Origin: Bacteroidota bacterium
GTDB taxonomy: Bacteria > Bacteroidota > Bacteroidia > Flavobacteriales_D > JABDKJ01
Length of the DNA stretch: 25,574 nt
Reading direction: 5' to 3'
NCBI GenBank assembly: GCA_027621335.1
Contig: JAQCAN010000006.1
Location: forward strand, 1 to 25,574
Part shown: piece after piece, positions 23,361-25,574 of the stretch
Position numbering within the stretch: position 1 is the stretch's first letter
Layout of the letters: every line of letters begins with the position of its first letter
The notes under the pieces: generated by a model
What the model was told of the DNA's origin: nothing
The model's database searches: none
The model's input: the letters and a program-made list of their open reading frames with translations, nothing else
Position numbers and translations under genes: made by a program

Positions 23361-25403
23361 TTGGATGATCAGCTGGGTCTGCCAAACATTATCTGTTGAC
23401 CTTAGCTCTAGAAGGTAGATGCCTTTACTGAGCTCAGAATTGAACTGAACAGGCATCTGATTGACTTTATCTGATGTGACTAGAAGCTGCGATTCTATCA
23501 GCTGACCTCTCAGGTCGATAAGCCTAAGAGCCATTTCTCCTCTGAAGACCTCATCGTCAAGCGAAAGCATCAGGCCATTCCCGTCAGATGGGTTCGGATA
23601 GATTCTCAATAGACCCTCCTTATTCAATTTAGCCTCATTTCCTGATGCGACTTCCTGATCTCCACCTATTCCAGCTGAAGGCACCACGAATGTGCTCTCT
23701 GGAGTGATGCCACTCCAATCTGAATAGCCACTACCATCTGCACATTGGCATCTAACCTCGTATCCGTAGGTCTTACCTGAGGCGAATGGAACATTCGGAT
23801 TATTGAAGAGCAGAACATTGAAGTTCACAGTACTTCCATTGGTCTGATTGATGATCTGAGTGTTATTGATGTTTGCGAAAACTGGGTTTGGTGAATTTGC
23901 TGAAGCATCAGAGATCCTTCCTCCACGCACTTCACAATCCGTGGTTCCTTCTAGATTGGTCCAACCGCCATTCACCCGAGGAGAAGGTCCTGTGAATCCG
24001 ATCTCTAGGACAAACAAATTAGAGGGTGCTATGCAGGGTTCAGGTAAAGTACTCTCGATCACCGTCAAGCGTGTATCAATCGCTGGATTATAGATGACAT
24101 CCACGATTCCTGAAGGCCACTTGACTATCATACTATCTATAGAGGTAGCCTGTCCCAGACCGAAGTGAACATCTAAGGAACTCATAGGGTTGAAGCTTTG
24201 TCCCGAACGGCACTCTCGGATTTGAATGCCCCAATCTCCGTATATCTCCACACGAGCCCCAATTCCATTTCTGTTACTGACGGTGCCTTCCAGACCGACC
24301 TTTACCCAATGATTGGTATTCCCATTATTCATCCAAAGTTTGAATCCTGTGAAGACATCCAAGAAACCGTCATTGTTAAGGTCACCCAAAGCCCCATCGT
24401 CAAAAGGCATACTCATCGGAGTGAACTGCATATTTCCATCATTGTGATAGAATTGCTTGTTCACATTGGACTCTGAAAGGATGTCTACGAATCCGTCATT
24501 GTCGAAGTCGGCTCCTGCGCAAGCCCATGAGTCGAGGTCATTCGCATCAATCCCACTTCCATTGGTGATCTCCGTGTAATGACCTGTCCCATCATTCTCT
24601 TTCAAAAGATTGGTTCCAGTATGATTCACTGTATAGGTATCAAAATCACCATCATTATCGAAGTCCTCGAAGATGGTCACCCAGGATTGCTGATTATCAA
24701 AAAGTCCATAGCTTGAGGCGTCTTCAGTGAATCCTCCATTGCCATCATTGACATACAGGGCATTCTCACGTTCAACAGCTCCTGTTTGCGAACCTTGGCG
24801 GCATTTTGACAAGTACATGTCCGTGTCGCCATCGTTATCGAAATCACACCAGACACTTGCATAGTTCCCTGCCAAGGGCACTGTGGAGATGAGGCTCTGT
24901 TCTTCGACCATCACACCGCTTCCATTATTTCTGTAAGGGTGGCTTTGATCTACATCATGGCAAGCAAACGCATCGAGGTCGCCATCATTATCGATATCGA
25001 CCATATTGGTTCGCTGAGAGAAGATGTAATCAGGCAACTGGGTCTCCGTGTAATCGGTTCCAGTCGCGTTGGCCATGATAAAGGACACCCTTGACCCTCC
25101 TCCAAAGATGAGGTCATTGTATCCATTGCCATCCAGATCGCCAGCTGCAATGCTCCATGAAGGGAAATTGCTGAAGTTGGTGTTCTCGAAGCGTTGTATG
25201 AAGGTGCCGTTAGGCTGTTGGATCTCCATGAACATATCTCCACTACTTATGATGACGATGTCATCCAATCCATCTCCGTTCATATCCACAACACAGGGGG
25301 CGGAACCGCCAATGCTGTTGAGAATGGAGGTCTGATCAGTGAAAGTCTGAGAAAATGCTGAAAGGCCGCATGTCAAGCATGCCAAGAGTAGAACTCGCTT
25401 CAT
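23358..25403 (-). CDS. Secreted FG-GAP/VCBS and ASPIC-UnbV protein with T9SS sorting domain
   Basis: A 681-residue exported T9SS cargo protein. Signal peptide residues 1-19 (MKRVLLLACL... ending AFSQ). About seven FG-GAP/VCBS repeats (38-360) carry calcium-binding loops such as DMNGDGLDD, DLDGNGYND, DIDNDGDLD and DFDNDGDTD, and should form an integrin-type beta-propeller. An ASPIC/UnbV domain follows (about 365-450; NHWVKVGLEG, NRNGIGARVEI, VKWPSG), then the 119-residue module shared with the next gene (457-575), and a T9SS type A sorting domain (about 600-681; LRIYPNPSDG, KGIYLLEL). It is probably the first gene of a two-gene transcript; a possible promoter is at 25431-25461. Adhesion or glycan binding is plausible but not shown. 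Confidence 0.92.
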   Translation of the reverse strand: MKRVLLLACLTCGLSAFSQTFTDQTSILNSIGGSAPCVVDMNGDGLDDIVIISSGDMFMEIQQPNGTFIQRFENTNFSNFPSWSIAAGDLDGNGYNDLIFGGGSRVSFIMANATGTDYTETQLPDYIFSQRTNMVDIDNDGDLDAFACHDVDQSHPYRNNGSGVMVEEQSLISTVPLAGNYASVWCDFDNDGDTDMYLSKCRQGSQTGAVERENALYVNDGNGGFTEDASSYGLFDNQQSWVTIFEDFDNDGDFDTYTVNHTGTNLLKENDGTGHYTEITNGSGIDANDLDSWACAGADFDNDGFVDILSESNVNKQFYHNDGNMQFTPMSMPFDDGALGDLNNDGFLDVFTGFKLWMNNGNTNHWVKVGLEGTVSNRNGIGARVEIYGDWGIQIRECRSGQSFNPMSSLDVHFGLGQATSIDSMIVKWPSGIVDVIYNPAIDTRLTVIESTLPEPCIAPSNLFVLEIGFTGPSPRVNGGWTNLEGTTDCEVRGGRISDASANSPNPVFANINNTQIINQTNGSTVNFNVLLFNNPNVPFASGKTYGYEVRCQCADGSGYSDWSGITPESTFVVPSAGIGGDQEVASGNEAKLNKEGLLRIYPNPSDGNGLMLSLDDEVFRGEMALRLIDLRGQLIESQLLVTSDKVNQMPVQFNSELSKGIYLLELRSTDNVWQTQLIIQ
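23679..24035 (-). repeat. Shared 119-aa module, copy B
   Basis: Encodes residues 457-575 of the FG-GAP protein, from CIAPSN to TFVVP, between the ASPIC/UnbV and T9SS sorting domains. It is gaplessly alignable to copy A at 21079-21435 with all four cysteines kept. The rest of the two proteins is unrelated, so only this module and the sorting signal are in common. Confidence 0.9.
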
Positions 25404-25430
25404 GGTTCTGGAATTGATATTGATTAAGCT

Positions 25431-25461
25431 GCAAGATAGGTCGATATTCAGACCGAAACAA
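25431..25461 (-). promoter_or_regulatory. Possible promoter of the two T9SS cargo genes
   Basis: On the minus strand TTG (25461-25459), 20 bases, TATCTTGC (25438-25431). The spacing is exact and the -7 box keeps TAnnTT but not the final TG. It would give a leader of roughly 20 bases before the ATG at 25403. The remaining bases to 25574 show no gene. Confidence 0.4.
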
Positions 25462-25574
25462 GGTAATTCGACTACATTATAGGAAGCTCAGTCTCTAATC
25501 CTGGGCCGCTTCTCCTCCCTCATTCCGAACACTGAATACAAAAGGGATTGAGTCAATGAGAGCAACAAACTGAA

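Noticed and set aside
23323..23385. Upstream ATG for the anchor-B gene
   Set aside because: It lies within the end of the preceding gene and would put 21 polar residues before the signal peptide.
1..25574. CRISPR array, tRNA, integrase, transposase or defence genes
   Set aside because: Looked for on both strands; no regularly spaced repeats, CCA-ended cloverleafs, or recombinase or nuclease-defence genes were seen apart from the PIN-PhoH protein, which is a widespread housekeeping-type family.

Overview
This window is chromosomal DNA from a member of the Bacteroidota, most likely a Flavobacteriales-type marine or aquatic lineage (lineage is inference). The clues are: promoters of the Bacteroidota form TTG-N20-TAnnTTTG; a BT_3928-like DoxX gene beside tpiA, prmA and clpS; PD40/carboxypeptidase-regulatory-like envelope proteins; and two secreted proteins ending in type IX secretion (T9SS) C-terminal sorting domains. 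No tRNA, rRNA, transposase, prophage or CRISPR array was seen. Coding density is high and almost everything is on the minus strand.

Layout, left to right. (1) 1-1503: a small 80-residue orphan gene with its own textbook promoter and terminator, then a PaaE-like FAD/2Fe-2S reductase whose promoter lies almost on top of its start codon. (2) 1536-2285: plsC, the only plus-strand gene, converging on an M48 lipoprotein protease; the two stop codons share one 18-bp palindrome. (3) 2290-18763: a long minus-strand block read from right to left: BT_3928-like DoxX protein, an unpartnered DppB-type permease, tpiA, prmA, an exported 1473-residue protein of unknown function, an exported 2208-residue TPR/PD40/CRD/coiled-coil protein ending in three SPOR-like repeats, clpS, and the M48 protease. 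The genes from the DoxX gene to the 1473-residue protein overlap by 1-4 bases or are 2 bases apart, so they are probably one transcript. The last genes also have candidate internal promoters. (4) 18839-20197: a PIN-PhoH fusion protein. (5) 20198-20778: a 581-base gap without a credible protein gene. It holds a structured RNA on the minus strand, closed by a perfect 11-bp end-to-end helix and followed by a strong 13-bp intrinsic terminator. I could not match it to 6S RNA, RNase P RNA, tmRNA or SRP RNA. (6) 20779-25403: two adjacent T9SS cargo proteins, an LVIVD/choice-of-anchor-B protein with a CUB-like domain and an FG-GAP/ASPIC-UnbV protein. They share a 119-residue module that is about 71% identical without gaps.

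Functionally the window mixes housekeeping (glycolysis, ribosomal protein methylation, protein quality control, phospholipid synthesis) with cell-envelope and secretion functions. The best candidates for undescribed biology are the structured RNA at about 20332-20673 and the pair of giant exported proteins lying between prmA and clpS, one of which looks like a PorE-type scaffold carrying SPOR-like rather than OmpA-like C-terminal domains.
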